DNA of 64,000 nt from assembly GCA_964615905.1 (NCBI GenBank), contig CAZTUB010000014.1, forward strand, positions 124,001-188,000, given 5' to 3'. The position numbers were made by a program, and so were the translations under genes. The notes under the pieces were generated by a model, which worked only from the letters and a program-made list of their open reading frames with translations, was not told the origin of the DNA and did no database searches. Below are positions 28,425-37,137 of this stretch, in pieces (the stretch's first letter is position 1; the number at the start of each line of letters is the position of its first letter). Origin of the DNA: DATLMR01 sp964615905. Its GTDB lineage: Bacteria > Acidobacteriota > Blastocatellia > UBA7656.

Positions 28425-28505
28425 CCTTTGCTTTTTCTCGCGTCCGGTTTCGGCTATTCTTTAAACGCAGCCGTATCAAAGCCAATGCGATTAAGGATAG
28501 ATTTT

Positions 28506-29930
28506 ATGATTTATGCCCGACGACTCGATAAGCTCAGATTTCTTTTAATAGTCTCGCTTGCGGCGATTATGGTAGCGCCTTACGTGTCGGCAAGCCTGCC
28601 GCCGCCATCGGACGAGGTCGGCAGGCTCGCCAATCTGCCCGCATCCGAATACGGCGCGCGGCGCGCGGCGTTGATGGAGCGGTTAAAAGACGGCGTGATT
28701 GTTTTGGTCGGCGCTCGCGAAGAGGACTTTGGCGAAGTAGGCCGCTTCCGACAAAAGAACGACTTCATGTACTTGAGCGGCGTCCAGACGCCGGGCGCGT
28801 TTCTGATGCTCGTTCCCGCAGAGCTCACGCCGGACAAGGCCGCGCGCGAGGTAGTCTTTATCCCTGCGCGCAACCCTGCGCAGGAGCGGTGGACAGGCGT
28901 GCAGGTGGGGCCGGGCGCGGAGGCCGCGACCGCGTTTGCGGTCAAGGAGGTCGCTCCGAGCGATTCGTTTGAAAAAAGGCTCGGCGAAATCGTTACGCTG
29001 CCCGCTTTCAAATCCGGGCGGGCAAAGATTTACACGGTCGCCGCGCCGAGGCTGACGCCGCAGACGACGCGCGAGCACCTGTTTGTCGAATCGATAAAAC
29101 GCCTTGCTCCCGGCGTCGCTATCGCGGACGCGTCGGCGACGATTGCGGAGATGCGCAAGGTGAAATCAACAGCCGAAGTCGCTTTGCTGCAACGGGCCGT
29201 TGACATCACGGCCGAGGCGCAGCGCGATGTTGCGCGAGCCATCAAGCCCGGCGTGTACGAGTACCAGGTGCAGGCCGCGCTCGAATACGCTTTCGCGCGC
29301 AACGGGGCCGAACGTCCCGGCTTTCCCTCGATAGTCGGGTCGGGAATCTATTCGACCATACTTCATTACAACGAGAACCGTAAGAAGATCGAAGCGGGCG
29401 ACACGATAGTCGTCGACATAGGGGCCGAGTACAGCTACTACACGGCAGACATCACGCGCACATACCCCGCGACGGGCAAGTTCACGCCGCGCCAGCGCGA
29501 GATATACAAGCTCGTGCTCGACGCGCAGAGGGCTGCCGAGAAGGCATTCAAGACCGGCGAGACCGGTATGTTTAATCTTCAGGAGGTGGCGGCAAACGTC
29601 TTCAGGTCGAGCCCGCTCCGCGACAGGCAGGGACGAACGCTTGAGCGGTACTTTATTCACGGCCTCGGTCACTGGCTCGGTATGGACGTGCACGACGTAG
29701 GCAACTATTCGGGGCCGATGCCGGTCGGGAGCGTCTTTACAATCGAGCCCGGCATCTACATCCCCGAAGAAAAGCTGGGCGTGAGAATAGAAGACAATTA
29801 CCTTGTGACGGAAAAAGGGCTGGTCAAGCTGAGCGAGAAGATTCCATCCGACCCCGACGAGATCGAGCGCATCATGAGCGCGCAGGCGGAAGCCGCCGGT
29901 CGCACGGCCCGCGCAGGCGGTAAAAAGTAA
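28506..29930 (+). CDS. Exported Xaa-Pro aminopeptidase (M24B)
   Basis: 474 residues from the ATG at 28506, with AAGGA (28493-28497) eight bases upstream. An N-terminal hydrophobic segment (LLIVSLAAIMVAPYVSA) indicates export. The N-terminal domain contains GVIVLVGAREEDFGEV and NDFMYLSG. The C-terminal pita-bread domain carries the two-metal ligands: two Asp in DIGAEYSYYTADITRTYP, His in HGLGHWLGMDVHDVG, Glu in TIEPGIYIP and Glu in VRIEDN. It releases N-terminal residues preceding proline from peptides, probably in the periplasm. The sequence upstream of the start is occupied by heptamer repeats, which argues against longer starts. Confidence 0.9.
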   Translation: MIYARRLDKLRFLLIVSLAAIMVAPYVSASLPPPSDEVGRLANLPASEYGARRAALMERLKDGVIVLVGAREEDFGEVGRFRQKNDFMYLSGVQTPGAFLMLVPAELTPDKAAREVVFIPARNPAQERWTGVQVGPGAEAATAFAVKEVAPSDSFEKRLGEIVTLPAFKSGRAKIYTVAAPRLTPQTTREHLFVESIKRLAPGVAIADASATIAEMRKVKSTAEVALLQRAVDITAEAQRDVARAIKPGVYEYQVQAALEYAFARNGAERPGFPSIVGSGIYSTILHYNENRKKIEAGDTIVVDIGAEYSYYTADITRTYPATGKFTPRQREIYKLVLDAQRAAEKAFKTGETGMFNLQEVAANVFRSSPLRDRQGRTLERYFIHGLGHWLGMDVHDVGNYSGPMPVGSVFTIEPGIYIPEEKLGVRIEDNYLVTEKGLVKLSEKIPSDPDEIERIMSAQAEAAGRTARAGGKK

Positions 29931-30018
29931 AAGCTCGCTTTAGCGCGCGGTAAATCCAGAATGGTGACAGGCTCCGTAGAATGAGTGCATCAAAACTAAA
30001 CCGGCAAAGGAGCCTATC

Positions 30019-30432
30019 ATGAGTGAGCAAGAGAATATAAAGCTCGTACAGCAAGCCTACGTCAATTTTAAGAGCGGTGATATAGAGTCGCTCGTCGGCC
30101 TGTTTTCAGACGACATCAAATGGCAGCTGCCCGAAGTCGAGAACGTGCCGTACACGGGCCGCCGCGAGGGCCGTCAAGAGGTCGCGCAATTCTTCGCGTC
30201 TCTGGCAGAAGCCCAGGACTCGCTGGAATTCGACCCTCAAGAGTTCATAGCGCAGGGAGCGAAGGTCGTCGCCACAGGCCAGTACCGGTGGCGGGCCAGA
30301 GAGACGGGCAGGGATTTCGGCGGAGACTGGGCGCACGTCTTCACGATTGAAAACGGCAAGATCACAGGGTTTCACGAATACACGGATACCGCCGCCATGG
30401 CCTCCGCTTTTCAAAAAGCGCTCAGCGCCTAA
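30019..30432 (+). CDS. SnoaL-like (ketosteroid isomerase-type) protein
   Basis: 137 residues, with AAAGGAG before the ATG. It is a typical SnoaL-like NTF2 fold: N-terminal helix ENIKLVQQAYVNFKSGDIESLVGLFSDDI, then KWQLPEVENVPYTGRREG, and a C-terminal strand HVFTIENGKITGFHEYTDT. It is cytoplasmic. Family members include isomerases, hydrolases and cyclases. No operon partner is present, so no substrate is assigned. Confidence 0.85.
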   Translation: MSEQENIKLVQQAYVNFKSGDIESLVGLFSDDIKWQLPEVENVPYTGRREGRQEVAQFFASLAEAQDSLEFDPQEFIAQGAKVVATGQYRWRARETGRDFGGDWAHVFTIENGKITGFHEYTDTAAMASAFQKALSA

Positions 30433-30554
30433 CCGAATTTGCTCGAATTATATAGGACTCACACATCTTTCGCGGACTTGACCTCGAAAGGTGATCGGGT
30501 GAAAACTTGTCTTAAAGGACGCGTTCGAAGCCCTTGAAAGTGAGGACTATATCG

Positions 30555-30710
30555 ATGGCAACCGAAGCGAGTAACGGAAAGTGCGCGCGCGCGACCTGCT
30601 CGTGTCCGCCGGAGCCAGGCCGCAAGTATTGCAGCGACGACTGCGAGGAAGTCGGCAAGATGAACTTGATGGAGATCGCCTGCGCCTGCCATCACCCGGC
30701 GTGCGGGTAG
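30555..30710 (+). CDS. Bacterial metallothionein (SmtA/BmtA-like), 51 residues
   Basis: I translated this small gene directly: ATG at 30555, TAG at 30708-30710. It has eight cysteines (10, 15, 17, 26, 30, 43, 45, 50) and two histidines (46, 47), in the order KCARATCSC, GRKYCSDDCEE, and CACHHPACG at the C-terminus. This matches the prokaryotic metallothionein pattern of SmtA (K-C-A ... C-x-C ... Y-C-S-x-x-C ... C-x-C/H ... C-G). Such proteins bind Zn, Cd or Cu in the cytoplasm in a four-metal cluster. An AGG lies about nine bases upstream. No SmtB-type repressor gene is adjacent. Confidence 0.85.
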   Translation: MATEASNGKCARATCSCPPEPGRKYCSDDCEEVGKMNLMEIACACHHPACG

Positions 30711-31066
30711 GTTTGAGCGGAGGGCTGACGCGAGAGGCGGCGAGGCCGGATTTGATATGAAAGCTGATTGGCGAAACGGTCTTAGCCTCGCGCTTCTCGG
30801 TCCTTAAAAGTCTCCTGGTAAATGCCCGGACAATCGAAAACGGGGAACAACCTGCATGACCGGCTCTCGCGGGAGCCGTCCGGGTGTGCTGTGCGCGAGT
30901 GTCGCAGATGGGAACCTCCAATCCCATGACCGAACATCGAAAGCGCAAGCCTTATCACTTTTACCCCTTATCATCACTCATTACCGCTCGGAGCCGAGTG
31001 GCATAGCGTTTGACAAGACCTTCGCAAACGATATTTGAAGAGGCGTGCGCTGTGGAGGATAAGGAG
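30711..31066 (+). other. Intergenic region between metallothionein and ADOP permease
   Basis: 356 bases. A hairpin CGGCTC...GAGCCG near 30861-30878 has no T-run. An open frame reaching back from the permease to 31010 is not supported. No RNA gene is recognised. The promoter of the permease is probably here but cannot be fixed. Confidence 0.4.
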
Positions 31067-33466
31067 ATGAGAAACATTCTACAAGACATGCGCTACGGCA
31101 TCCGCTTGCTGCTCAAAAACAGGGGGTTCACCTTCGTGGCCGTGTTGACGCTCTGCCTGGGCATCGGCGCGAACACGGCTATCTTCAGCGTAGTAAACGC
31201 GGTCCTGCTTCGCCCGCTGCCTTTCGCGGAGCCGGAACGGTTGACGCTCGTTTGGAACAGGGGCGTGGAGGCGGCGGGCGGCGACCGCACACCGCTGGCG
31301 GTCGCGGACCTGCTCGACTGGCGCTCGCAAAACCACGCTTTCGAGAGTGTGGACGCTTACCAGAATGCCTTCTACAACTACACGGACATCGAGCCGCCAG
31401 AGCGGGTTTTAGGCGCGGCGGTGACGGCGGGCTTCTTTGCCACGCTCGGCGCAGGCGCTCAACTGGGGCGAACATTCGCGCCCGACGAAGACCGTTCGGG
31501 CGCAGAGCGCGTGGTCGTCATCAGCCACCGTTTCTGGCGCAAGCACTTCAACGCGGACCCCGAAGCGATAGGCCGCGCCATCACTTTGAGCGGCACGAGC
31601 TTTACGATAGTAGGCGTGATGCCGGACGGCTTCGATTTTCCGAGGCGGACAGTAGAGCTGTGGACGGCGCTCCAGTTGCCGACACCGACACGTCGCGGGC
31701 CGTACTTCCTACACGGGGTTGCGCGCTTGAAGCCGGCCGTTACGCCCGACGATGCGCGCGCGGATGCTTCGTTAATTAGCTCTACGTTTTCGGGCGAGAA
31801 GCTCGATTTCAACGTGCTGCCGGTCAATGAATTCATCACAGGCGACGTGCGACCGGCGCTTATAGTGTTGCTGGTCGCGGTGACTCTCGTCTTGCTGATC
31901 GCTTCAGCCAACGTCGCCAACCTGCTGCTGGTCAGAGCGGCGGGACGCGAAAAAGAGATCTCTATTCGCTCGGCGCTCGGCGCGAGCCGCAGCCGCATCA
32001 TTCGCCAGCTCTTAACCGAAAGCCTGCTGCTCGCGCTGGCAGGCGGGTTCGCGGGCGTGCTGCTGGCGATGTGGGGTGTCGAGCTGCTTGTGAAGCTCGC
32101 GCCGGAAAATCTGCCGCGTCTCGACCACATCAAGATCGACCTGACTGTGCTCGGCTGGACCGCGCTCGTCTCTGTCGTGACGGGGACGGTCTTCGGGCTT
32201 GTCCCCGCGGTGCAAAGCTCGCGGCTGAACCTTAACGAATCGCTCAAAGAAGGCGGGCGCAGCTCGACCGAAAGCGCGGGCCGCAGGCGGTGGCGCGACC
32301 TGCTGGTTATTTCCGAGCTTGCCATGGCCTTGATGCTGCTGGTCGGGGCAGGCCTTTTGATAAAGAGCTTCTGGCGGTTGCAGCAGGTGGACCTCGGCAT
32401 AAACCCCAAACAGGTGCTGACGATGGAGATCGCGCTCCGGGGCGCGAAGTATCCACAATCAGATAACGTCAGCTCGTTTTACGGGCAGCTTGTCGAGCGA
32501 GTGGAGGCGTTGCCCGGAGTGCAAGCGGTCGCGGTAAGCAACAGCCTTCCGCCTGACCAGCTTGCTTTCTCGTCCGACTTTGCGATAGAGGGGCGGCCTG
32601 TTGATCCCGGTGAAAGCGCGATGGTGGCCGACTTCCCGATTGTGAGCGGTGATTACTTTCAGGCGCTCGGTCTTCCGTTACGGCGTGGGCGATTCTTCAG
32701 CGAGACGGATTCGCGTGACGCGCCCCGCGTGGTGCTGATCAACGAAACGATGGAGCGCCGTTTCTTTTCCGGCGAAGACCCCGTGGGCAGGCGCTTAAAC
32801 CTTGGCAGCCAGCGCGAGCCCGCGTGGGCCGAAATCGTCGGCGTAGTGGGCGATGCGAAGTACACGGGGGTCGAATCAGAAACGCAACCTGCCATCTATC
32901 AGCCTTCGGTTCAGAACCCTTCCTGGGGCATGTTTTTGGTCGTCAAGACTGAGAGCGGCGACCCGCTCAGTCTAGCCACGGCGGTACGCAACGAGGTCAG
33001 GGCGCTCGACCGCGAGCTGCCTGTCAGGCAAATCAGGACGATGGAGCAACTGCTCGCGGCATCACTGGTACAGCCGCGCTTCCGCACAACGCTCATAACA
33101 ATCTTTGCCCTGCTCGCGCTCGCCCTTGCAAGCGTAGGCATATACGGCGTCATCTCTTACACAATCACGCAGCGCACGCACGAGATCGGCATACGCATGG
33201 CTTTAGGCGCGCGGCCCGCTGACGTGATGAAGCTGCTACTGAAACAGGCGGTGCTGCTCACCGCGAGCGGGGTGGGCGTCGGCTTGATCGCATCCCTTGC
33301 GCTCACGCGATTGATGGAGAGCATACTTTTCAGAGTCACCGCGACCGACCCGGTCACGTTCATACTGATCGCGTTGATGCTCGTGCTCGTGGCGCTCGCG
33401 GCCTGCTACGTGCCCGCGCGGCGCGCGACCAGACTCGATCCGATGAACGCGCTCAGATATGAATAG
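31067..33466 (+). CDS. ADOP-family ABC permease (MacB/FtsX type)
   Basis: 799 residues. The ATG at 31067 follows GGAGG (31054-31058) by eight bases. It has two tandem MacB/FtsX modules. A first helix (FTFVAVLTLCLGIGANTAIFSVVNAVLL) precedes a periplasmic MacB_PCD domain (residues 60-255) and three helices with the EISIRSALGASRSRIIRQLLTE loop. Then comes a second periplasmic domain (residues about 470-670) and three helices with HEIGIRMALGARPADVM. This doubled arrangement without its own ATPase is the acidobacterial duplicated orphan permease family. MacB relatives move lipoproteins, peptides or antibiotics, or transmit force across the periplasm. No ATPase gene is adjacent. Confidence 0.93.
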   Translation: MRNILQDMRYGIRLLLKNRGFTFVAVLTLCLGIGANTAIFSVVNAVLLRPLPFAEPERLTLVWNRGVEAAGGDRTPLAVADLLDWRSQNHAFESVDAYQNAFYNYTDIEPPERVLGAAVTAGFFATLGAGAQLGRTFAPDEDRSGAERVVVISHRFWRKHFNADPEAIGRAITLSGTSFTIVGVMPDGFDFPRRTVELWTALQLPTPTRRGPYFLHGVARLKPAVTPDDARADASLISSTFSGEKLDFNVLPVNEFITGDVRPALIVLLVAVTLVLLIASANVANLLLVRAAGREKEISIRSALGASRSRIIRQLLTESLLLALAGGFAGVLLAMWGVELLVKLAPENLPRLDHIKIDLTVLGWTALVSVVTGTVFGLVPAVQSSRLNLNESLKEGGRSSTESAGRRRWRDLLVISELAMALMLLVGAGLLIKSFWRLQQVDLGINPKQVLTMEIALRGAKYPQSDNVSSFYGQLVERVEALPGVQAVAVSNSLPPDQLAFSSDFAIEGRPVDPGESAMVADFPIVSGDYFQALGLPLRRGRFFSETDSRDAPRVVLINETMERRFFSGEDPVGRRLNLGSQREPAWAEIVGVVGDAKYTGVESETQPAIYQPSVQNPSWGMFLVVKTESGDPLSLATAVRNEVRALDRELPVRQIRTMEQLLAASLVQPRFRTTLITIFALLALALASVGIYGVISYTITQRTHEIGIRMALGARPADVMKLLLKQAVLLTASGVGVGLIASLALTRLMESILFRVTATDPVTFILIALMLVLVALAACYVPARRATRLDPMNALRYE

Positions 33467-33468
33467 GG

Positions 33469-33567
33469 AACCGTAAACCGTAAACCGTGAACCGTGACAA
33501 GTCAGAGGAGAGTACCAGGCCGGACATCTCCCCCCTCTTGTCACGGTTCACGGTTCACGGTTTACGA
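33469..33567 (+). repeat. Heptamer-repeat inverted pair (copy C)
   Basis: The left arm 33469-33501 consists of 7-bp units ACCGTAA, ACCGTAA, ACCGTGA, ACCGTGA, CAAG. The right arm 33537-33567 is the inverse of similar units. About 36 bases separate the arms. It begins just after the permease stop codon and could form a strong hairpin. It belongs to the same family as the repeats at 15745 and 28361. Confidence 0.82.
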
Positions 33568-33657
33568 TTCAAGCCTTGAGTTAGAAGCCCAGTCGAAGTA
33601 TCTTCAGCAGGCGCGCTCGACTTATGTCGGGCGGAATCACGCTCGCTGAGGATAGAG

Positions 33658-35628
33658 ATGAGATACGGCCGATATTTCTTCGCTCGCTTATCGATAACGG
33701 TATTATGGTTTCTGCCTCTGGCTGCAACATCGCTTGCCGCTGATGCGACCCACCCGCTCGACTCGCTTGACGAACAGGAGATCACGAGGGCGGTCGAGAT
33801 AATACGGGCCGCGCCCGATTTCCCGAAACAGGCACTTTTCTCAACGGTCGTGTTGAACGAGCCGCCGAAGGCAGAAGTTTTGAGCTTCAAGCCGGGCGCC
33901 AGGTTTCGGCGCGAGGCTTTCGCTATCGTGCTGGATCGAGACGGGAACAGGACTTTTGAAGCCGTAGTCGATCTTCGCGGCGGCAAGCTCATCTCGTGGA
34001 AAGAGGTTCCCGGAGTGCAGCCCCTTGTCTTCGCAGAAGAGTACGAAGCCGTGCCGAAGATAGTCAAAGCCGATGCGCGCTGGCACGAAGCGATGCGAAG
34101 GCGCGGCATAAACGATGTCGAGAAGGTCCACATAGACGTGTGGGCGGTCGGCGAGGTCTCGCCTCAACACACGGGGAGGTTGCTTCGCGCGCTGCCTTAC
34201 CTGAAAGAGGGCCGCTCAAATTTCTACGGTCGCCCTATCGAAGGGGTGACGGCAATCGTCAACATGAATGCGCGCAAAGTCGTCGAAGTGATTGATACGG
34301 GCGTAGTGCCGACCCCGCCGCCCGGCCAGGAGCTTGATGAAATATCTATTGGGAGTTTGAGAGAAAAGCCCCGCCCGCTGGTCATCTCTCAGCCCGACGG
34401 CGCGAGCTTTCAAATCAACGGGCAGGAGGTTCGCTGGCAGAAATGGAATTTGCGTTATTCGATGCACCCGCGCGAAGGGCTTGTTTTGCACACGGTCGGT
34501 TATGAAGAAGGCGGCCGCGTGCGACCGGTTCTCTATCGCGCTGCGCTTTCCGAGATGGTCGTCCCATACGGCGACACCGACGCCAACTGGCGCTGGCGCG
34601 CGGCGTTCGATGTGGGCGAATACAACGTCGGGCGGCTTGCAAGCCCGCTCGAAGCCGGGCTCGACGCGCCGGAAAACGCCCGGTTGATTAACGCGGTCTT
34701 TGCCGGCGACACGGGCAGTCCCTACACCTTGGAACGCGCTCTTGGGATATACGAGCGCGACGGCGGAATCTTGTGGAAGCATTTCGACAGCGTCACAGGC
34801 AAGAACGAAACCCGCCGCGCCCGCGAGCTTGTGATCTTTTTCGTCGCCACTATCGGCAATTACGATTACGCGGTCAATTACATCTTCAAGCAAGACGGCA
34901 CGCTCGAAGTCGACCTGGCGTTGACCGGCATCATGCTGGCAAAAGGCGTGAAGGAGAAACGCGCGGACGAGAGCCACGCGACAGGGGCTGAGACGACCGG
35001 CCACCTTGTCTCTGAAAACATCGTCGCGCCGCACCACCAGCATTTTTTCAGCTTTCGATTGGACTTCGACGTCGACGGGACCAGCAACTCTGCAACCGAG
35101 ATGAACACGGCCATGATGGCGGCGGGCGCTACGAACCCGTCATTCAACGGCTTTGTGATGCGCGAGAGCGTCTTGAAATCCGAGAGAGAGGCCCAGCGCA
35201 AAATGGATATGCAGGCCGCAAGAGTCTGGACCGTGACAAACTTTTCGGCCAAAAACTCGCTCGGCCACCACCCTAGCTTCATACTTGTGCCGGGCGTTAA
35301 TTCAATCCCGTATATCGCGCCCGAATCGCTTGCAAGGCGTCGCGCGCAATTCATCAACAACCATCTCTGGGTGACGCGTTACAACCCGCAAGAGATATAT
35401 TCGGCGGGCGTCTACCCGAATCAGAGCAAAGGCGGCGACGGGCTGCCGCGATTCTCCGCCGACAACGAATCGCTAGAAAACCAGGATATAGTCGTCTGGT
35501 ACACGCTCGGCGTCACACATATTCCGCGTCCCGAAGAGTGGCCCGTGATGCCTGTAACGCACGTAGGCTTCAAGCTTATCCCCGGCGCGTTTTTCAACCG
35601 CAACCCGGCGCTGGACGTGCCGAAGTGA
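33658..35628 (+). CDS. Exported copper amine oxidase (primary-amine oxidase)
   Basis: 656 residues with a signal peptide (residues 1-28, ...AATSLAA). All catalytic elements are visible: the base Asp318 in FDVGEYN, the TPQ-forming Tyr402 in TIGNYDYAV, the copper ligands His460 and His462 in APHHQHFFSF, and His621 in GVTHIPRPEEWPVMP. The enzyme oxidises primary amines to aldehydes, H2O2 and ammonia, probably in the periplasm. Length is normal for the family (about 640-720). GAGGAT precedes the ATG. No TynA-type accessory genes or amine transporter are adjacent. Confidence 0.93.
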   Translation: MRYGRYFFARLSITVLWFLPLAATSLAADATHPLDSLDEQEITRAVEIIRAAPDFPKQALFSTVVLNEPPKAEVLSFKPGARFRREAFAIVLDRDGNRTFEAVVDLRGGKLISWKEVPGVQPLVFAEEYEAVPKIVKADARWHEAMRRRGINDVEKVHIDVWAVGEVSPQHTGRLLRALPYLKEGRSNFYGRPIEGVTAIVNMNARKVVEVIDTGVVPTPPPGQELDEISIGSLREKPRPLVISQPDGASFQINGQEVRWQKWNLRYSMHPREGLVLHTVGYEEGGRVRPVLYRAALSEMVVPYGDTDANWRWRAAFDVGEYNVGRLASPLEAGLDAPENARLINAVFAGDTGSPYTLERALGIYERDGGILWKHFDSVTGKNETRRARELVIFFVATIGNYDYAVNYIFKQDGTLEVDLALTGIMLAKGVKEKRADESHATGAETTGHLVSENIVAPHHQHFFSFRLDFDVDGTSNSATEMNTAMMAAGATNPSFNGFVMRESVLKSEREAQRKMDMQAARVWTVTNFSAKNSLGHHPSFILVPGVNSIPYIAPESLARRRAQFINNHLWVTRYNPQEIYSAGVYPNQSKGGDGLPRFSADNESLENQDIVVWYTLGVTHIPRPEEWPVMPVTHVGFKLIPGAFFNRNPALDVPK

Positions 35629-35657
35629 GCGCGCGGCCCGACTCCGGCGGACCGATT

Positions 35658-35677
35658 GCGCTTATCGCGATAAGCGC
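35658..35677 (+). repeat. Perfect 20-bp palindrome over a stop codon
   Basis: GCGCTTATCG (35658-35667) followed directly by its complement (35668-35677). It covers the last codons and TAA stop of the minus-strand WD40 gene and faces the convergent amine oxidase gene. There is no T-run. It may help termination or be a protein-binding site. Confidence 0.7.
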
Positions 35678-36732
35678 CACACACAGACGCGCTTATCTTC
35701 GCTCGCGGTCGCTAGCCACTGGCCGTCCGGGCTAAAGGCGACCGAGTGCACGTCGTTCGTATGCTGCGCAAAGGTTTGGAGCATACTTCCGTCTTCGACA
35801 TTCCAGAGGCGAGCGGTGATCCCTTTGTTCCGCTCCGATTCGCCGAAGAAGTTCTGACGTATCTCGCCTATCGCCGATCTATCTCTGCTGCCGCTCAGCA
35901 ACCGCTTACCGTCCGGGCTGAAGGCGACGGCAAAGACGCACTCGGAACCCCCTGCCAGCGTGCGTATCAAACTGCCGTCCTGCGCATCCCATAGCTTTAC
36001 GGTCTTATCGTCGCTCGCGCTCGCAAGTATTCGCCCGTCCGGGCTAAAGTCGACTTCGAGCACCGCCTCCGAATGGCCATTGATTGTTCTATCTAATTCG
36101 CCTGTGGCCACGTCCCAGATCTTTATCGTCGCGTCGAAGCTGCCGCTCGCCAGCTTATTCCCGTCGGGGCTGAAGGTCACCGACCAGACATTGAGAGCGT
36201 GTCCTTCGAGCGTCTTTAGCAACTCGCCCTTATTCACGCTCCACAGCCTGACGGTCTTATCTTCACCGCTGCTTGCGAGTATGTTTCCGTCAGGGCTGAA
36301 CGCGACGAACCAGGAGGGGCCTGTGTGACCGGAAAAGGTCTTGATAAGCGTTCCGTCCGATACTCGCCAGACCCTGACTTCCGAATCATAGCTGGCAGTA
36401 GCCAGATATTGTCCGTCAGGGCTGTATACGAGCATAGTCACGCCCGCAGGGTGTTTGAGCTCGCGGATAACTTTACCATCATCCCTCTGCCATATCTTAA
36501 CTATCCCATCCACGTCGCCGCTGGCAATGGTCCCGCCCTCAGGGCTGAACATAACCGACCAGAGGCGTTCTGAGTGCGCAGAAAAGGTCTGATGCAAAGT
36601 GGCCGGGCCGTTAACCGCGTGTGGTTGTGTAAGCAAGTCGTAATAAAAAAAGACCGTGACAAAAAGAGCTAAGATCAGCGTTATGAGGATGATCTTCTTG
36701 CGGCCCCCGCGCTTGTTGCTTGCTACTTCCAT
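35662..36732 (-). CDS. Membrane-anchored WD40-repeat protein
   Basis: 356 residues. The N-terminus is cytoplasmic and basic (ASNKRGGRKK), followed by one membrane helix (IILITLILALFVTVFFYY). Seven WD40 repeats (residues about 47-356) follow, each with HS/HTxxVxSVxFSPDG and ending in (V/I)(K/R)(L/I)W, enough for one closed seven-bladed propeller. The sixth blade carries an insert of about 15 residues (EIRQNFFGESERNKG). The propeller would lie in the periplasm and serve as a protein-binding platform. The partner is unknown. It is convergent with the amine oxidase gene. Confidence 0.88.
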   Translation of the reverse strand: MEVASNKRGGRKKIILITLILALFVTVFFYYDLLTQPHAVNGPATLHQTFSAHSERLWSVMFSPEGGTIASGDVDGIVKIWQRDDGKVIRELKHPAGVTMLVYSPDGQYLATASYDSEVRVWRVSDGTLIKTFSGHTGPSWFVAFSPDGNILASSGEDKTVRLWSVNKGELLKTLEGHALNVWSVTFSPDGNKLASGSFDATIKIWDVATGELDRTINGHSEAVLEVDFSPDGRILASASDDKTVKLWDAQDGSLIRTLAGGSECVFAVAFSPDGKRLLSGSRDRSAIGEIRQNFFGESERNKGITARLWNVEDGSMLQTFAQHTNDVHSVAFSPDGQWLATASEDKRVCVWRLSR

Positions 36733-36894
36733 AACTATCCCTTTGATCCCAAATTAATCCTATAGGATTTATGAATGTCTATATCGCTGTTTTTCTTATA
36801 GGACATCTGAACTACGCCCTGCGCCAAGAAATTGTTTCACCAGGGGCAGAGAAGGAAAAGGGATTAGCGATATAATTCGGTTCGAGGCGATAAG

Positions 36895-37038
36895 GTGAAG
36901 AAGCAAAAAATAAGTTATTCGATTACACACGCAGTAGCCGCATTAAAGAAGACCACCGGTGTGCTACGAAGAGTGGAAGACGTGGTGGGGCGAGCACGAG
37001 AAGAATATTCAGAAATGAGATACGAGGCCGCTGTCTAA
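36895..37038 (+). CDS. Possible small protein, 47 residues
   Basis: A GTG start at 36895 with GAGGCG about eight bases upstream and a TATAAT hexamer at 36871-36876. The product starts MKKQKISYSITHAVAALKK, continues with TTGVLRRVEDVVGRAREE, and ends EMRYEAAV; it is mostly helical and charged. Its TAA stop (37036-37038) lies inside GTCTAAC, the left core of a palindrome resembling an attC site, which is how cassette genes usually end. No family is recognised. Confidence 0.4.
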   Translation: MKKQKISYSITHAVAALKKTTGVLRRVEDVVGRAREEYSEMRYEAAV

Positions 37039-37092
37039 CAGACGCGACAACCGGAGCGCAAAGAGCGCGCCGCGCAATCTTTGCCGTTATGC
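37033..37092 (+). repeat. attC-like imperfect palindrome
   Basis: 60 bases, the size of a short attC site. The left core GTCTAAC (37033-37039, fits RYYYAAC) is matched by the right core GTTATGC (37086-37092, one position off GTTRRRY). Inside, AGACGCG can pair with CGCG..TCT with unpaired bases, and GCGC-AAAGA-GCGC forms an inner stem. The stop codon of the upstream small ORF overlaps the left core. Whether an integron integrase would recognise it is untested. Confidence 0.35.
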
Positions 37093-37137
37093 TGCAAATC
37101 TTTGGTGACTGCAATGTTCTGAGATTTAGGAGGATCT

